Positions 38,812 through 47,933 of a stretch of 64,000 nt of DNA are shown one piece after another; position 1 is the stretch's first letter; each line of letters opens with the position of its first letter. A model generated the notes under the pieces. It ran no database searches. It had not been told where the DNA came from and saw only the letters and a list, made by a program, of their open reading frames with translations. The translations under genes and the position numbers were made by a program. This stretch comes from Achromobacter kerstersii (GTDB lineage: Bacteria; Pseudomonadota; Gammaproteobacteria; Burkholderiales; Burkholderiaceae_B), in assembly GCF_902859595.1 (NCBI RefSeq), contig NZ_CADIJQ010000001.1, positions 124,001 through 188,000 of the forward strand. The letters are read 5' to 3'.

Positions 38812-39549
38812 TCAGGCGGGCGCGTACGCGTCCAGAAAGCGGCGCAGCAGTTCGCCCGCCACCGGGGTCGCGCGCACGTTCGCCGTCAGGTCGGGCATAT
38901 CCAGGTTTTCGGCAGCGTAACGGCGGCCGTAACGCTCCAGGTGGGCGCGGACAAAGTCGGGGCCGAATTCCGGGTGGAACTGGGTCGAAAACACGTTTCT
39001 GCCGATACGGATCATCTGGTGCTCGTCCAGGTCCGAGCGCGCCAGCACGGCGGCGCCCGGCGGCGGTTGCAGCACAGTTTGCGCATGTAGCATCTGCGCG
39101 GGGAAGGTCGGCGGCAGGCCGGCCAGCAGCTTGTCGCCCGAGGCCTGCGGCAGCAGTTCCACCGTTTGCGTGCCCACTTCGCGGCCAGACGGGTTGTAGC
39201 CGACCTTGCCGCCCAGGGCATGCGCCAGCAATTGGTGGCCGTAGCACACGCCGAACATCGGCAAGCCTGCGGCGGCGGCGTCGCGCAGCCACGCGGCGGT
39301 GTCTTCGCTCCAGGGTTCCTTATCCGTCACCATGGCGGGCGAGCCCGTGATCAGCGCGGCGCGGTATTGCGCGGGCAACTGGGGGCGCTGGCCTTCATGC
39401 ACGGCCACGATCTCGATGTCGTCCGTGGCCAAGCCGGCCGCCTTCGACAGTTGTTCGGCATAGCCGCCGAACTGGCTTTTAAGCGTGTCGTCCGGGTCCC
39501 CGGTGTGCAGGATCAGAACGGGTAGGGCAGTGGAAGTTGCAGCGGTCAT
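38812..39549 (-). CDS. class I glutamine amidotransferase-like protein
   Basis: The 245-residue protein has the GATase1 triad: Cys102 in FGVCYGHQLLAHALGG, and His192/Glu194 in STQFHPEFGPD, with the oxyanion strand ALITGSPAMVTD. It resembles stand-alone GMP-synthase-like amidotransferases that act on gamma-glutamyl compounds. No synthase partner lies beside it, so the acceptor is unknown. It is divergent from the nfeD gene. Confidence 0.9.
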   Translation of the reverse strand: MTAATSTALPVLILHTGDPDDTLKSQFGGYAEQLSKAAGLATDDIEIVAVHEGQRPQLPAQYRAALITGSPAMVTDKEPWSEDTAAWLRDAAAAGLPMFGVCYGHQLLAHALGGKVGYNPSGREVGTQTVELLPQASGDKLLAGLPPTFPAQMLHAQTVLQPPPGAAVLARSDLDEHQMIRIGRNVFSTQFHPEFGPDFVRAHLERYGRRYAAENLDMPDLTANVRATPVAGELLRRFLDAYAPA

Positions 39550-39718
39550 GGATGCTTGATCGAAGAAAAGGCAGACGCGGAAAATCCGGGTGGGACCGCC
39601 GCGTCAGGGCACATCATAATCCAGTGCAATTGTTCATGACCGCCGCCAGCGTACCCGTTGCGTCCCGGAAATACGTACAATCCGCTCACGACTCATCCTT
39701 TCAGGCGACTTAAACACC

Positions 39719-40156
39719 ATGTGGATTTGGTTGGGATTGGCCGCGCTGGCCCTCATCGGGGAACTGGCGACGGGTACTTTCTATTTGCTGCTGGTGGCCC
39801 TGGGGCTGGCGGCCGGCGGCGTTGCCGCGTGGTTGAACATTGGCCAGGAATGGCAACTGGTGGCCTGCGGCGTCGTGTTGCTGCTGGGCCTGCTGGTCCT
39901 GCGCAAGACGCGTGTCCTGAAAAAGCGTGAAGTCAATTCGGCCCGCAATGTCGATGTGAATCTGGATATCGGCCAGACGGTTACCGTCGAGGCCTGGTCG
40001 GAACACCGCACCGCGCGCGTCTGGTATCGCGGCGCGCACTGGCAAGCGGAATTGGCCCCAGGCAAAACGCCGCATGCGGGCGAACACACCATCACCGAAT
40101 TGCGCGGCTCGACGCTGGTGCTGACCCCAAGGGGCAAGCCGGATTCGGCGCAATAA
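39719..40156 (+). CDS. NfeD family membrane protein
   Basis: The 145-residue protein has two to three hydrophobic helices in the first 65 residues and a C-terminal OB-fold beta domain (GQTVTVEAWSEHRTARVWYR). It is the short NfeD form without the ClpP-like protease domain. NfeD and stomatin genes are usually neighbours and their products interact; here the stomatin gene follows after 130 bases. Confidence 0.9.
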   Translation: MWIWLGLAALALIGELATGTFYLLLVALGLAAGGVAAWLNIGQEWQLVACGVVLLLGLLVLRKTRVLKKREVNSARNVDVNLDIGQTVTVEAWSEHRTARVWYRGAHWQAELAPGKTPHAGEHTITELRGSTLVLTPRGKPDSAQ

Positions 40157-40286
40157 TCTCGGCGTAAAAAATGCCGGCGTAGAAATGTCGGCGCAGTAAC
40201 ACCGGGCCACGCTTCGCGCAGCCCGAGGCGGGCGCCCTTGCCGGCAAGCAAGGCCGCCTCCGCACTCACTCCAGGAGAAGTTCCAA

Positions 40287-41216
40287 ATGATCATCGATAC
40301 TTCCACTATCGTCCTGCTCGTTGTCGTCGCACTGGCGATTCTTATCGTCATCAAAGCGATCGCCATCGTGCCCCAGCAGCACGCCTGGGTGGTCGAACGC
40401 CTGGGCAAATTCGACCGCGTTCTGTCACCGGGCGCGGGCTTTGTCATTCCGTTTATCGAGCGCGTGTCCTACAAGCATTCGCTGAAGGAAATTCCGCTGG
40501 ACGTGCCCAGCCAGGTTTGCATCACGCGTGACAACACGCAGCTGCAAGTCGACGGCGTGCTGTACTTCCAGGTGACCGATCCGATGCGTGCATCGTATGG
40601 CTCGTCGAACTACATCTCGGCCATCACGCAGCTGGCGCAGACGACCTTGCGTTCGGTCATCGGCAAGATGGAGCTGGACCGCACGTTCGAAGAGCGTGAT
40701 TCCATCAACAGCAATATCGTCGCGTCGTTGGACGAGGCCGCGCTGAACTGGGGCGTGAAGGTGTTGCGCTACGAGATCAAGGATTTGACGCCGCCCAACG
40801 AGATCTTGCGTTCGATGCAGGCGCAGATCACCGCCGAGCGTGAAAAGCGTGCGCTGATCGCCGCTTCCGAAGGCCGCCGCCAGGAACAGATCAACATCGC
40901 CACCGGTGAACGCGAAGCCGCCATCGCCCGCTCGGAAGGTGAAAAGCAGGCGCAGATCAACCAGGCGCAAGGTGAAGCTGCCGCAGTGCTGGCCATTGCT
41001 GAAGCCACCGCCAAGGCCATCACGCAAGTGGCCGACGCCGTGCGTCAGCCGGGCGGCATGGAAGCCGTCAACCTGAAGGTCGCAGAACGCTATGTCGAAG
41101 CGTTCGCCAATGTGGCCAAGGAAGGCAACACGCTGATCCTGCCGGCCAACATGTCCGACGTTGGCGGCATGATCGCCTCGGCCATGACCATCGTGAAGTC
41201 CACGCGCAACACCTGA
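40287..41216 (+). CDS. qmcA: SPFH/stomatin-like protein (QmcA type)
   Basis: The 309-residue protein has one N-terminal membrane helix, then the SPFH domain beginning IVPQQHAWVVERLGKFDRVL, with VPSQVCITRDNTQLQVDGVL, and a long charged coiled-coil region rich in Glu, Ala and Gln (about residues 180-245: AEREKRALIAASEGRRQEQI). Such proteins form ring-like scaffolds in the inner membrane. An AGGAGA site precedes the start. The diguanylate cyclase gene begins 25 bases after its stop. Confidence 0.92.
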   Translation: MIIDTSTIVLLVVVALAILIVIKAIAIVPQQHAWVVERLGKFDRVLSPGAGFVIPFIERVSYKHSLKEIPLDVPSQVCITRDNTQLQVDGVLYFQVTDPMRASYGSSNYISAITQLAQTTLRSVIGKMELDRTFEERDSINSNIVASLDEAALNWGVKVLRYEIKDLTPPNEILRSMQAQITAEREKRALIAASEGRRQEQINIATGEREAAIARSEGEKQAQINQAQGEAAAVLAIAEATAKAITQVADAVRQPGGMEAVNLKVAERYVEAFANVAKEGNTLILPANMSDVGGMIASAMTIVKSTRNT

Positions 41217-41241
41217 CCTCGCGCCTTACCGCGCGCCGCCC

Positions 41242-42435
41242 ATGATCGCTCCCGTTAATTTGCTTCTGATAGCAGCACTGGCGGGAGTCCTTTCTCTTTG
41301 CGTGCTGGGGTCCCTGGCTCGCAGCGGCATGGCGGGCATCCGCGAAACCATACGCGCCAACTTGCTCACGCTGTTGGCGTTTTTTACGTTCGGGCTACAG
41401 AACACGGCGGCGCCGCTGTGGTTGTCGGTGCTGGTACCCAACGTGGCCGTCGCGCTGGCGCTGTGCTCGTATTACACGGGCGTCAGGCGGCTGCTGGGCC
41501 TAAGCGTTCCGCGGCATCTGATGATGCTGGGCTGCCTGCTGGCCCTGCCGGTGGTGCTGGTCTGCACCTATTTGGACTGGCAGATCGGGCCGCGCATCGT
41601 GGCGATGTCGTTCTTGCAGATGGGCTTCATGCTGGCCGTGGCGCACACCCTCCAGCGCAACATGCCTGCCCACCGCTCGCGCTATAGCTATCGCTTTCTG
41701 TGGGTTGCCGCGCTGATTTCGGCCCTGGTCTGCGCGCTGCGGGCGGCGGTCTACCTGTTCGACCTGGCCATTCCCCAGACCTTGCTGGAACCCACGGTCT
41801 GGAACATCACCTTCCTGACCTTGGGTGTGCTGACCATGCCGTGCCTGACGCTGGGCACGATCATGATCATTCACGATCGCATGCTGGCGGATCGCGAGCA
41901 CGAACTGAATACCGACTTCCTGACCGGGCTGATGTCGCGCAAGGCGTGGTGGATGCAGGCCGAGCGCTACTGCGCGCAGGCGCTGCGCACGCGGCGGCCG
42001 CTGACCTTGTTGCTATTGGATGTCGACCACTTCAAGCGCATCAACGACATGCATGGGCACGCGGCGGGCGATGCGGTACTGCGGCATTTTGGCCTGCTGG
42101 CCACGGTCACGCTGCGTACGGGAGATCATGTGGGCCGCGTGGGCGGCGAGGAATTCGGCGTGCTGTTTCCCGACCTGCGCAGCGACGCGGTGATGGAGGT
42201 GGCGGCCAGATTGCTGGACTCCACCCGGCGCACGCCTTGTGCGCACGGCGGCAGCACGATCTCGTACACGTTCAGCGCGGGCGTTGCGGATTGGGTGCCG
42301 GGCGAGAACTTCGAGGCCTTTTTTGAACGGGCGGATCGCAAGCTCTACGCCGCCAAGGCGGCGGGGCGCAACCGCATCGTCGGGCCGGGTGAGCCGGCCG
42401 AGGTGCTGGCGCCGCCCGTCCCGGCTGCTGCGTGA
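41242..42435 (+). CDS. membrane diguanylate cyclase (GGDEF)
   Basis: This 397-residue protein has about six to seven hydrophobic helices in the first 210 residues and a C-terminal GGDEF domain that makes cyclic di-GMP. The active site is GGEEF at residues 301-305, and the inhibitory site RTGD sits at 292-295, exactly five residues upstream, so product inhibition is expected. The LLLDVDHFKRINDMHGHAAG motif is intact. No known sensor family is recognised in the membrane part. It may be cotranscribed with the stomatin gene. Confidence 0.93.
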   Translation: MIAPVNLLLIAALAGVLSLCVLGSLARSGMAGIRETIRANLLTLLAFFTFGLQNTAAPLWLSVLVPNVAVALALCSYYTGVRRLLGLSVPRHLMMLGCLLALPVVLVCTYLDWQIGPRIVAMSFLQMGFMLAVAHTLQRNMPAHRSRYSYRFLWVAALISALVCALRAAVYLFDLAIPQTLLEPTVWNITFLTLGVLTMPCLTLGTIMIIHDRMLADREHELNTDFLTGLMSRKAWWMQAERYCAQALRTRRPLTLLLLDVDHFKRINDMHGHAAGDAVLRHFGLLATVTLRTGDHVGRVGGEEFGVLFPDLRSDAVMEVAARLLDSTRRTPCAHGGSTISYTFSAGVADWVPGENFEAFFERADRKLYAAKAAGRNRIVGPGEPAEVLAPPVPAAA

Positions 42436-42436
42436 A

Positions 42437-42910
42437 TCAATCGTCTTTGTCTTTGCGCGGCGCGCGCGTGTCGTGCTTCATGATGCGTTCTTTCTCGCGC
42501 TGCCAGTCTTTCTCGCGCGCGGTGTCGCGCTTGTCGAACAGCTTCTTGCCGCGGCCCAACGCGAAATCCAGCTTGATGCGGCCGTTCTTATAGTGCAGGT
42601 TCAGCGGCACCAAGGTGTAGCCGCGCTGCTCGACCTTGCCGATGAGCTTGCTGATTTCTTCGGCCTTGAGCAGCAGCTTGCGCGTGCGCATGGCGTCGGG
42701 GTGGATATGGGTGGACGCCGTGGGCAGCGGGCTGACGTGCATGCCCAGCAGGTACAGTTCGCCATCGCGTACGATGACGTAGCTTTCCTTGAGCTGCACG
42801 CGGCCATCGCGAATCGCTTTGACTTCCCAGCCTTGCAGGACAAGGCCGGCTTCGTAGCGGTCTTCGATGAAATAGTCGTGCGTGGCTTTGCGATTGTCGA
42901 TAATGCTCAT
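42437..42910 (-). CDS. smpB: SsrA-binding protein
   Basis: SmpB binds tmRNA and rescues stalled ribosomes. The 157-residue protein has [20 protein letters not shown], the [14 protein letters not shown] segment and the basic tail [20 protein letters not shown]. The start at 42910 is the family start, though the frame is open for 67 codons upstream through the 13-bp repeats. ssrA is not in this window. It is divergent from ratA. Confidence 0.97.
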   Translation of the reverse strand: MSIIDNRKATHDYFIEDRYEAGLVLQGWEVKAIRDGRVQLKESYVIVRDGELYLLGMHVSPLPTASTHIHPDAMRTRKLLLKAEEISKLIGKVEQRGYTLVPLNLHYKNGRIKLDFALGRGKKLFDKRDTAREKDWQREKERIMKHDTRAPRKDKDD

Positions 42911-42967
42911 AACGCCTTTTTGCTCATATTGCTTTTTTGCCCCTCGTGTCTTTTGCCCGGGGCTTGT

Positions 42968-43019
42968 TTTTTGCCTGAGGTTTCGCCTGGGGGTTTTGCC
43001 TGAGGGTTTTGCCTGAGGG
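42968..43019. repeat. four 13-bp tandem repeats between smpB and ratA
   Basis: Four consecutive units fit TTTTGCCTGAGGG: 42968-42980 and 42981-42993 (with changes), then 42994-43006 and 43007-43019 (identical). More degenerate TTTTGCCC units continue towards smpB. The array is 58-109 bases upstream of the smpB start and 85-136 upstream of ratA. Confidence 0.9.
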
Positions 43020-43103
43020 TTGATGGCCCGGTGGATACCCACATTAGGCTTAGGTCGTGCAGTGCCGGTAAAATCTTGCCATTCTAGCCATTTGCGATAG
43101 TCG

Positions 43104-43538
43104 ATGCACAAAGTACAACGATCCGTCCTGGTGCCTTACAGCGCCGCCCAGATGTTTGATCTGGTTGCCGACGTGGAAAAGTACCCCGAGTTCATGCCGT
43201 GGTGTGGCGGCGCCGAGGTGCAAACCCGCGACGAGCACGGCATGCAGGCCTCTATCCTGATCAGCTTCGCGGGGATGAAGCAGCGCTTCACCACGCGCAA
43301 CACCCACGTCTATCCCGACCGGATCGACCTTGAACTGGTGGACGGGCCGTTCTCCAGCCTGGTCGGCCATTGGGAATTCCAGCCCCTGGCCGAAGACGCG
43401 TGCAAGGTGTTGTTCACAATGGAGTACGCGTTTTCGAACCGCGCACTGGAAATGGTGGTGGGCCCGGTGTTCAACCGCATCGCCACCAGCTTCATTGATT
43501 CCTTCACCAAGCGGGCGCAGTCCAAGTATGGCGAATGA
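43104..43538 (+). CDS. ratA: RatA family START-domain protein (Coq10-like)
   Basis: The 144-residue protein is a single START/Coq10 domain: [20 protein letters not shown], then [13 protein letters not shown] and the C-terminal [21 protein letters not shown]. In Escherichia coli RatA is reported to block 70S ribosome association; in many bacteria the family is linked to ubiquinone. The gene lies beside smpB and overlaps rnfH, the usual order. A TAAAAT box at 43069-43074 may be its -10. Confidence 0.93.
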   Translation: MHKVQRSVLVPYSAAQMFDLVADVEKYPEFMPWCGGAEVQTRDEHGMQASILISFAGMKQRFTTRNTHVYPDRIDLELVDGPFSSLVGHWEFQPLAEDACKVLFTMEYAFSNRALEMVVGPVFNRIATSFIDSFTKRAQSKYGE

Positions 43539-43893
43539 GCCGACTGCCGCGCCGCAGGTCGACGCCAGCGCTAACGTCAGCGTCAGCGTCTGCTACGCCT
43601 TGCCGGGCCACGTGTGGTTGCGCGAACTGAGCCTGCCGGCGGGGGCGACGGTGGCTGACGCCTTGGCGGCCAGCGGCTTCGCGCAGGCGTTCCCGGTGGT
43701 GCAGCCCTGGGAGCGCGGCGTGGGTATCTTTGGCCGCGCCACGGAACCCCAAGCGCGGCTGGCCGATGGCGACCGCGTTGAAATCTATCGGGGCTTGAGC
43801 TTCGACCCCAAGGAATCGCGCCGCCGCCGCGCTGAGCACCGCCGCGCCAAAACCGCCAGAAACGGCAGGGTCCGGCCGGCCGGTCTGTTGTAG
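43528..43893 (+). CDS. rnfH: RnfH family ubiquitin-like protein (RatB)
   Basis: The 121-residue protein belongs to the RnfH family: VSVCYALPGHVWLRELSLPA, the GVGIFGRA turn, and LADGDRVEIYRGLSFDPKES followed by a basic RRRRAEHRRAK tail. The fold is ubiquitin-like and the function is not established. The start at 43528 lies inside the end of ratA, so translation is coupled. Confidence 0.92.
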   Translation: MANEPTAAPQVDASANVSVSVCYALPGHVWLRELSLPAGATVADALAASGFAQAFPVVQPWERGVGIFGRATEPQARLADGDRVEIYRGLSFDPKESRRRRAEHRRAKTARNGRVRPAGLL

Positions 43894-44003
43894 GCGTGGG
43901 GGCGGGCCAGCCGCCTGTCGGACCCGGATAACCGGGTACACATTGTCATCATCGCGACAAGTGGCGCCGGGCCTTCCGGCGTAACATAGGCACCGTTTCG
44001 TAC

Positions 44004-44023
44004 TTACGTTTACGTTAACGTCA
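44004..44023 (+). promoter_or_regulatory. probable LiuR-type operator upstream of the valine degradation operon
   Basis: The segment contains the perfect palindrome ACGTTAACGT (44012-44021) with ACGT repeated at 44006, 44012 and 44018, a six-base period. It resembles the TTACGTTAACGTAA-type sites described for LiuR, a MerR-family regulator of branched-chain amino acid catabolism in proteobacteria. It lies 80-100 bases before the first gene, with a CAAAAT box at 44027-44032. The regulator gene is not in this window. Confidence 0.6.
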
Positions 44024-44101
44024 TGTCAAAATCGACGGGCTGGCGTTCACGAGACGGCAGCAACGCCAGCAGACAATACTGATGACAACAGGAGACAGGC
44101 T

Positions 44102-45256
44102 GTGGACTTGGAACTGACTGACGAGCAGCGCGCCTTTGCGCAAGCCGCCCGCGACTACGCCGAGGGCGAGCTCGCGCCCCATGCGGCGCGCTGGGACGCC
44201 GAAGGTATCTTCCCCCGCGAGGCCTTCGCCCGCGCTGGCGAAATGGGCTTTTGCGCCATCTATGCCAGTGAAGACATCGGCGGCCTGGGGCTGCCGCGCC
44301 TGGACGCCACCCTGGTGTTCGAGGAAATGGCGGCGGTGGACCCGTCGACCACAGCCTTCCTGACGATCCACAACATGGCCACCTGGATGGTCGGAAAATG
44401 GGGTCAGCCTGCCTTGCGCGAACACTGGGGCCCCTTGCTGGCCAGCGGCCAGAAGCTGGCGTCCTACTGCCTGACCGAGCCTGGCGCCGGTTCCGACGCG
44501 GCGTCCCTGTCCACGCGGGCGCAGCGCCAAGGCGACGACTATGTGCTCAACGGCGCCAAGGCCTTCATTTCGGGCGGCGGCGACACCGATCTGCTGGTGG
44601 TCATGGCGCGCACGGGCGGTGAGGGCGCCAGCGGCATCAGCGCCTTCGCGGTGCCGGCCGATAGCGCGGGCATCAGTTACGGGCGCAAGGAAGAAAAGAT
44701 GGGCTGGAACAGCCAGTCCACGCGTCCCATCACCTTTGAGAACGTGCGCGTGCCGGCCGCGAATATGCTCGGGCAAGAGGGCGAAGGCTTCAAGATCGCC
44801 ATGAAAGGCCTGGACGGCGGACGCATCAACATCGGCACCTGCTCGGTTGGCGCGGCGCAGGGCGCGCTGGACGCCGCCCGCCGCTACATGGACGAACGCC
44901 GGCAATTCAACCGCCGGTTGGCCGAATTCCAGGCGTTGCAATTCAAGCTGGCGGATATGGCCACGCATTTGGTCGCAGCGCGCCAGATGGTGCGCCTGGC
45001 CGCGTGCAAGCTGGATGCAGGGTCGCCGGACGCAGCCACCTACTGCGCGATGGCCAAGCGCTTCGCCACCGATATGGGTTTTCAGATTTGTCTGGATGCG
45101 CAACAGATTCATGGCGGCTATGGATACTTGCGGGACTATCCCTTGGAGCGTCTGGTGCGCGATACTCGCGTTCATCAGATTCTGGAGGGCACCAACGAGA
45201 TCATGCGAGTGATCATTGCCCGCCAATTGTTGGAAAAAGGAGCCGACATAAGATGA
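44102..45256 (+). CDS. acyl-CoA dehydrogenase, probably isobutyryl-CoA dehydrogenase
   Basis: This 384-residue flavoprotein has AFAQAARDYAEGELAPHAAR, the flavin motif SYCLTEPGAGSDAASL, NGAKAFISGGGDTDLLVV, and the C-terminal RVHQILEGTNEIMRVIIARQ with the catalytic Glu region. The isobutyryl-CoA assignment comes mainly from context: the next genes encode 3-hydroxyisobutyryl-CoA hydrolase and 3-hydroxyisobutyrate dehydrogenase. The start is GTG with an AGGAGA site. The stop overlaps the next gene by ATGA. Confidence 0.9.
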   Translation: MDLELTDEQRAFAQAARDYAEGELAPHAARWDAEGIFPREAFARAGEMGFCAIYASEDIGGLGLPRLDATLVFEEMAAVDPSTTAFLTIHNMATWMVGKWGQPALREHWGPLLASGQKLASYCLTEPGAGSDAASLSTRAQRQGDDYVLNGAKAFISGGGDTDLLVVMARTGGEGASGISAFAVPADSAGISYGRKEEKMGWNSQSTRPITFENVRVPAANMLGQEGEGFKIAMKGLDGGRINIGTCSVGAAQGALDAARRYMDERRQFNRRLAEFQALQFKLADMATHLVAARQMVRLAACKLDAGSPDAATYCAMAKRFATDMGFQICLDAQQIHGGYGYLRDYPLERLVRDTRVHQILEGTNEIMRVIIARQLLEKGADIR

Positions 45257-46428
45257 ATGCACCGGTGTTGTTCGAAGAAAGAAGCGCGGCGAACGGCATG
45301 CGGTTCGGGATTGCGACGCTGAACGCGCCGCAGACCCTGAACGGCCTGTCGCTGGAAATGGTGGACTTGCTGGCGGCGCGGCTGGACGAGTGGGCGCGCG
45401 ACCCGGGGGTTGCGCTGGTCGTGCTGCAAGGCGCGGGCGAAAAGGCGTTTTGCGCAGGCGGCGACCTGCACGGCCTGTATCGCAGCATGAGCGAGAACCA
45501 GGGCAAGAACGGTTGGAGCAATGCCTATGCGCGCCGCTTCTTCGAGCACGAGTATCGGCTGGACTACCGCATCCACACCTATCCGAAGCCCGTCCTGTGC
45601 TGGGGCCATGGCATCGTCATGGGCGGCGGTATTGGCCTGATGATGGGCGCGAGCCACCGTGTGGTCAGCGAATCGTCCCGGCTGGCCATGCCCGAAGTAT
45701 CGATCGGCCTGTTTCCTGATGTGGGCGGCAGCTGGCTGCTGAACCGCATGCCGGGCCGCATCGGTTTGTTCCTGGCGCTGACCGGCGCGCAGATGAATAC
45801 GGCTGACGCATTTTTTGCGGGGCTGGCGGACTTCCGGCTGAACCACGCTGATTGGCCGAAGCTGCTGGCGTCGCTGGAAGAGCAGCCCTGGGCCGGGCAG
45901 GCAGGTGGCGCGTCCGAGGAGGCGATTGCACCGCGTTCGCTCAACGATGGCTTGCTGCGCCGCGCGCTGACGGCTTTGGAGCCGCAGGCGCCGCTTGAAC
46001 CTGGCCACCTGCGCCAGCATTCTTTCCTGATCAACAACCTGTGCAACGGCAACCGCCTGGATGAGATCTACGAAGAACTCGCCTTGCTGAAAGACCACGC
46101 CGACCCCTGGCTGGCGCGCGCCGCCAAGACCATGCTGGCGGGCTCGCCGGGTTCGGTGCGCCTGGCCTTCGCCTTGCAGCAGCGCACGCGCCTGCGTTCG
46201 CTGGATGACGTATTCCGCGCCGAGTACATCGCCGCGCTGGCGTGCACCGCGCATGGCGATTTCGCCGAAGGCATCCGGGCCTTGCTGGTCGACAAGGACA
46301 AGAACCCGCGCTGGAATCCCGCCGTCATCGATATGGCGACGGACGCCTGGGTGCAGAAATTCTTTGAAGAGCCGTGGCCCGAAGGCGAGCCGCATCCGCT
46401 GGCCGACCTGGGTCAGGAAGGGCGCTAG
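45253..46428 (+). CDS. enoyl-CoA hydratase/isomerase family protein, probable 3-hydroxyisobutyryl-CoA hydrolase
   Basis: The 391-residue length and the motifs GAGEKAFCAGGDLHGLYRSM and GIVMGGGIGLMMGASHRVVS followed by MPEVSIGLFPDVGGSWLLNR match 3-hydroxyisobutyryl-CoA hydrolases, which are longer than plain crotonases (about 260). It would release free 3-hydroxyisobutyrate, the substrate of MmsB encoded next. A separate methacrylyl-CoA hydratase is not seen here, so that step is encoded elsewhere or shared with another crotonase. Confidence 0.9.
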   Translation: MNAPVLFEERSAANGMRFGIATLNAPQTLNGLSLEMVDLLAARLDEWARDPGVALVVLQGAGEKAFCAGGDLHGLYRSMSENQGKNGWSNAYARRFFEHEYRLDYRIHTYPKPVLCWGHGIVMGGGIGLMMGASHRVVSESSRLAMPEVSIGLFPDVGGSWLLNRMPGRIGLFLALTGAQMNTADAFFAGLADFRLNHADWPKLLASLEEQPWAGQAGGASEEAIAPRSLNDGLLRRALTALEPQAPLEPGHLRQHSFLINNLCNGNRLDEIYEELALLKDHADPWLARAAKTMLAGSPGSVRLAFALQQRTRLRSLDDVFRAEYIAALACTAHGDFAEGIRALLVDKDKNPRWNPAVIDMATDAWVQKFFEEPWPEGEPHPLADLGQEGR

Positions 46429-46524
46429 CGCGCCGGCCGGTTCGGTAGAGGCGGACCGGCCACCCCGTCATGCAGATCACGATGGTTCCATACCTACAGC
46501 AATAGCAACAGGAGACAAGACATC

Positions 46525-47415
46525 ATGAGCAGTATTGCGTTTATCGGTTTGGGCAACATGGGCGCGCCCATGGCATTGAATCTGGTCAAGGCCGGACACA
46601 GCTTGACGGTGTTCGATCTGGTGCCAGCGGCCGTCAAGCTGTTGACTGATGCGGGGGCGCGCGCGGCGGCCTCGGCATCCGAGGCCGTCAAGGGCGCCGA
46701 CGTCGTGATTTCGATGTTGCCGGCCAGCAAGCACGTCGAAGGGCTGTATCTGGGCGAAGACTTGCTGGGCAAGATTCCATCCAGCGCGCTGGTCATCGAA
46801 TGCAGCACCATCGCGCCGGACTCCGCGCGCAAGGTGGCGCAGGCGGCCGACGTGCGCGGCATCGCCATGATTGACGCCCCGGTATCTGGCGGCACGGGCG
46901 GGGCGGCGGCAGGCACGCTGACGTTCATCGTGGGCGGTCAGTCCGCCGCGCTGGAACGCGCGCGTCCCGTGCTGGAAAAGATGGGCAAGAACATCTTCCA
47001 CGCCGGTCCGGCGGGTGCTGGCCAGGTCGCCAAGATCTGCAACAACATGCTGTTGGGCATCTTGATGGCGGGTACGTCCGAAGCGCTGGCGCTGGGCGTG
47101 GCCAATGGGCTGGACCCGAAGGTGCTGTCCGACATCATCGCCAAGAGCTCGGGCCGCAACTGGGCCACCGAACTCTACAACCCGTGGCCGGGCGTCATGG
47201 AGCATGCGCCGGCGTCCAAGGGGTATGCGGGTGGTTTCGGCGTGGACCTGATGCTGAAGGACTTGGGGCTGGCGGCCGAAGCGGCGCTGTCGGCACGAGC
47301 GTCCATTCCGTTGGGTGAGCTGGCGCGCAATCTGTATTCGCTGCACAGCTCGGGCGGCTCGGGCAAGCTGGATTTCTCCAGCATCGTCAATTTGGTCAAG
47401 CGCGAGCAAGACTGA
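46525..47415 (+). CDS. mmsB: 3-hydroxyisobutyrate dehydrogenase
   Basis: MmsB oxidises 3-hydroxyisobutyrate to methylmalonate semialdehyde with NAD. The 296-residue protein has the Rossmann opening IAFIGLGNMGAPMALNLVKA, the substrate loop DAPVSGGTGGAAAGTLTF, and the catalytic Lys170 in GAGQVAKICNNMLLG. A CAGGAGAC site precedes the ATG. Methylmalonate semialdehyde dehydrogenase (mmsA) is not within the window. Confidence 0.95.
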   Translation: MSSIAFIGLGNMGAPMALNLVKAGHSLTVFDLVPAAVKLLTDAGARAAASASEAVKGADVVISMLPASKHVEGLYLGEDLLGKIPSSALVIECSTIAPDSARKVAQAADVRGIAMIDAPVSGGTGGAAAGTLTFIVGGQSAALERARPVLEKMGKNIFHAGPAGAGQVAKICNNMLLGILMAGTSEALALGVANGLDPKVLSDIIAKSSGRNWATELYNPWPGVMEHAPASKGYAGGFGVDLMLKDLGLAAEAALSARASIPLGELARNLYSLHSSGGSGKLDFSSIVNLVKREQD

Positions 47416-47416
47416 C

Positions 47417-47854
47417 ATGAGCGAGCATGTGTCGTCGCCTGACCCGGCCGCGCGGGTCAAGGCAAGTTTCGACCAGCAAAGCGTGATGCGCCTGCTGGGC
47501 GCCGGGCTGGAGGTGGTGGAGCGGGGCAGGGTGGACATCGTGCTGCCTTACCGGGCTGACCTCTGCCAGCAGAACGGCTTCTTGCACGCGGGCATTTCCA
47601 CCACCATTGCCGACAGTGCGGGCGGTTATGCCGCCTTCACGCTGTTCAACGCGGGCGAAGATGTGCTGACGTCCGAGTTCAAGATGAACTTCCTGGCGCC
47701 GGCCAAGGGCGACCGCTTCGTGGCCAGCGGCCGCGTGGTCAAACCGGGCAAGCGCTTGTCGATCTGCCAGGTGGAAGTTCACGCCTACGAAGGCGAACAG
47801 GCCACGCTTTGCGTGATAGGCTTGCTCACCGCGGTACGCGTGACGCCGCGATGA
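47417..47854 (+). CDS. PaaI-type hotdog thioesterase
   Basis: This 145-residue hotdog-fold protein has the PaaI-like core QQNGFLHAGISTTIADSAGG, where the HAG turn and Asp are the usual catalytic region, and SEFKMNFLAPAKGDRFVASG. It likely hydrolyses acyl-CoA esters. It starts one base after the mmsB stop, so it belongs to the valine operon and may clear toxic acyl-CoA intermediates; that role is inference. Confidence 0.88.
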   Translation: MSEHVSSPDPAARVKASFDQQSVMRLLGAGLEVVERGRVDIVLPYRADLCQQNGFLHAGISTTIADSAGGYAAFTLFNAGEDVLTSEFKMNFLAPAKGDRFVASGRVVKPGKRLSICQVEVHAYEGEQATLCVIGLLTAVRVTPR

Positions 47855-47933
47855 ATCCGGCGCGCGGTGCGTCCTGCCCTTGACGGGGCGGGGCGCGCCG
47901 CGCGCTTGTCGCGTGTCGCTTGGGTATCGGGCA

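Noticed and set aside
42911..43111. N-terminal extension of smpB by 67 codons
   Set aside because: The extension runs through the 13-bp repeats and the ratA promoter; SmpB proteins start at the MSIIDNRK methionine.
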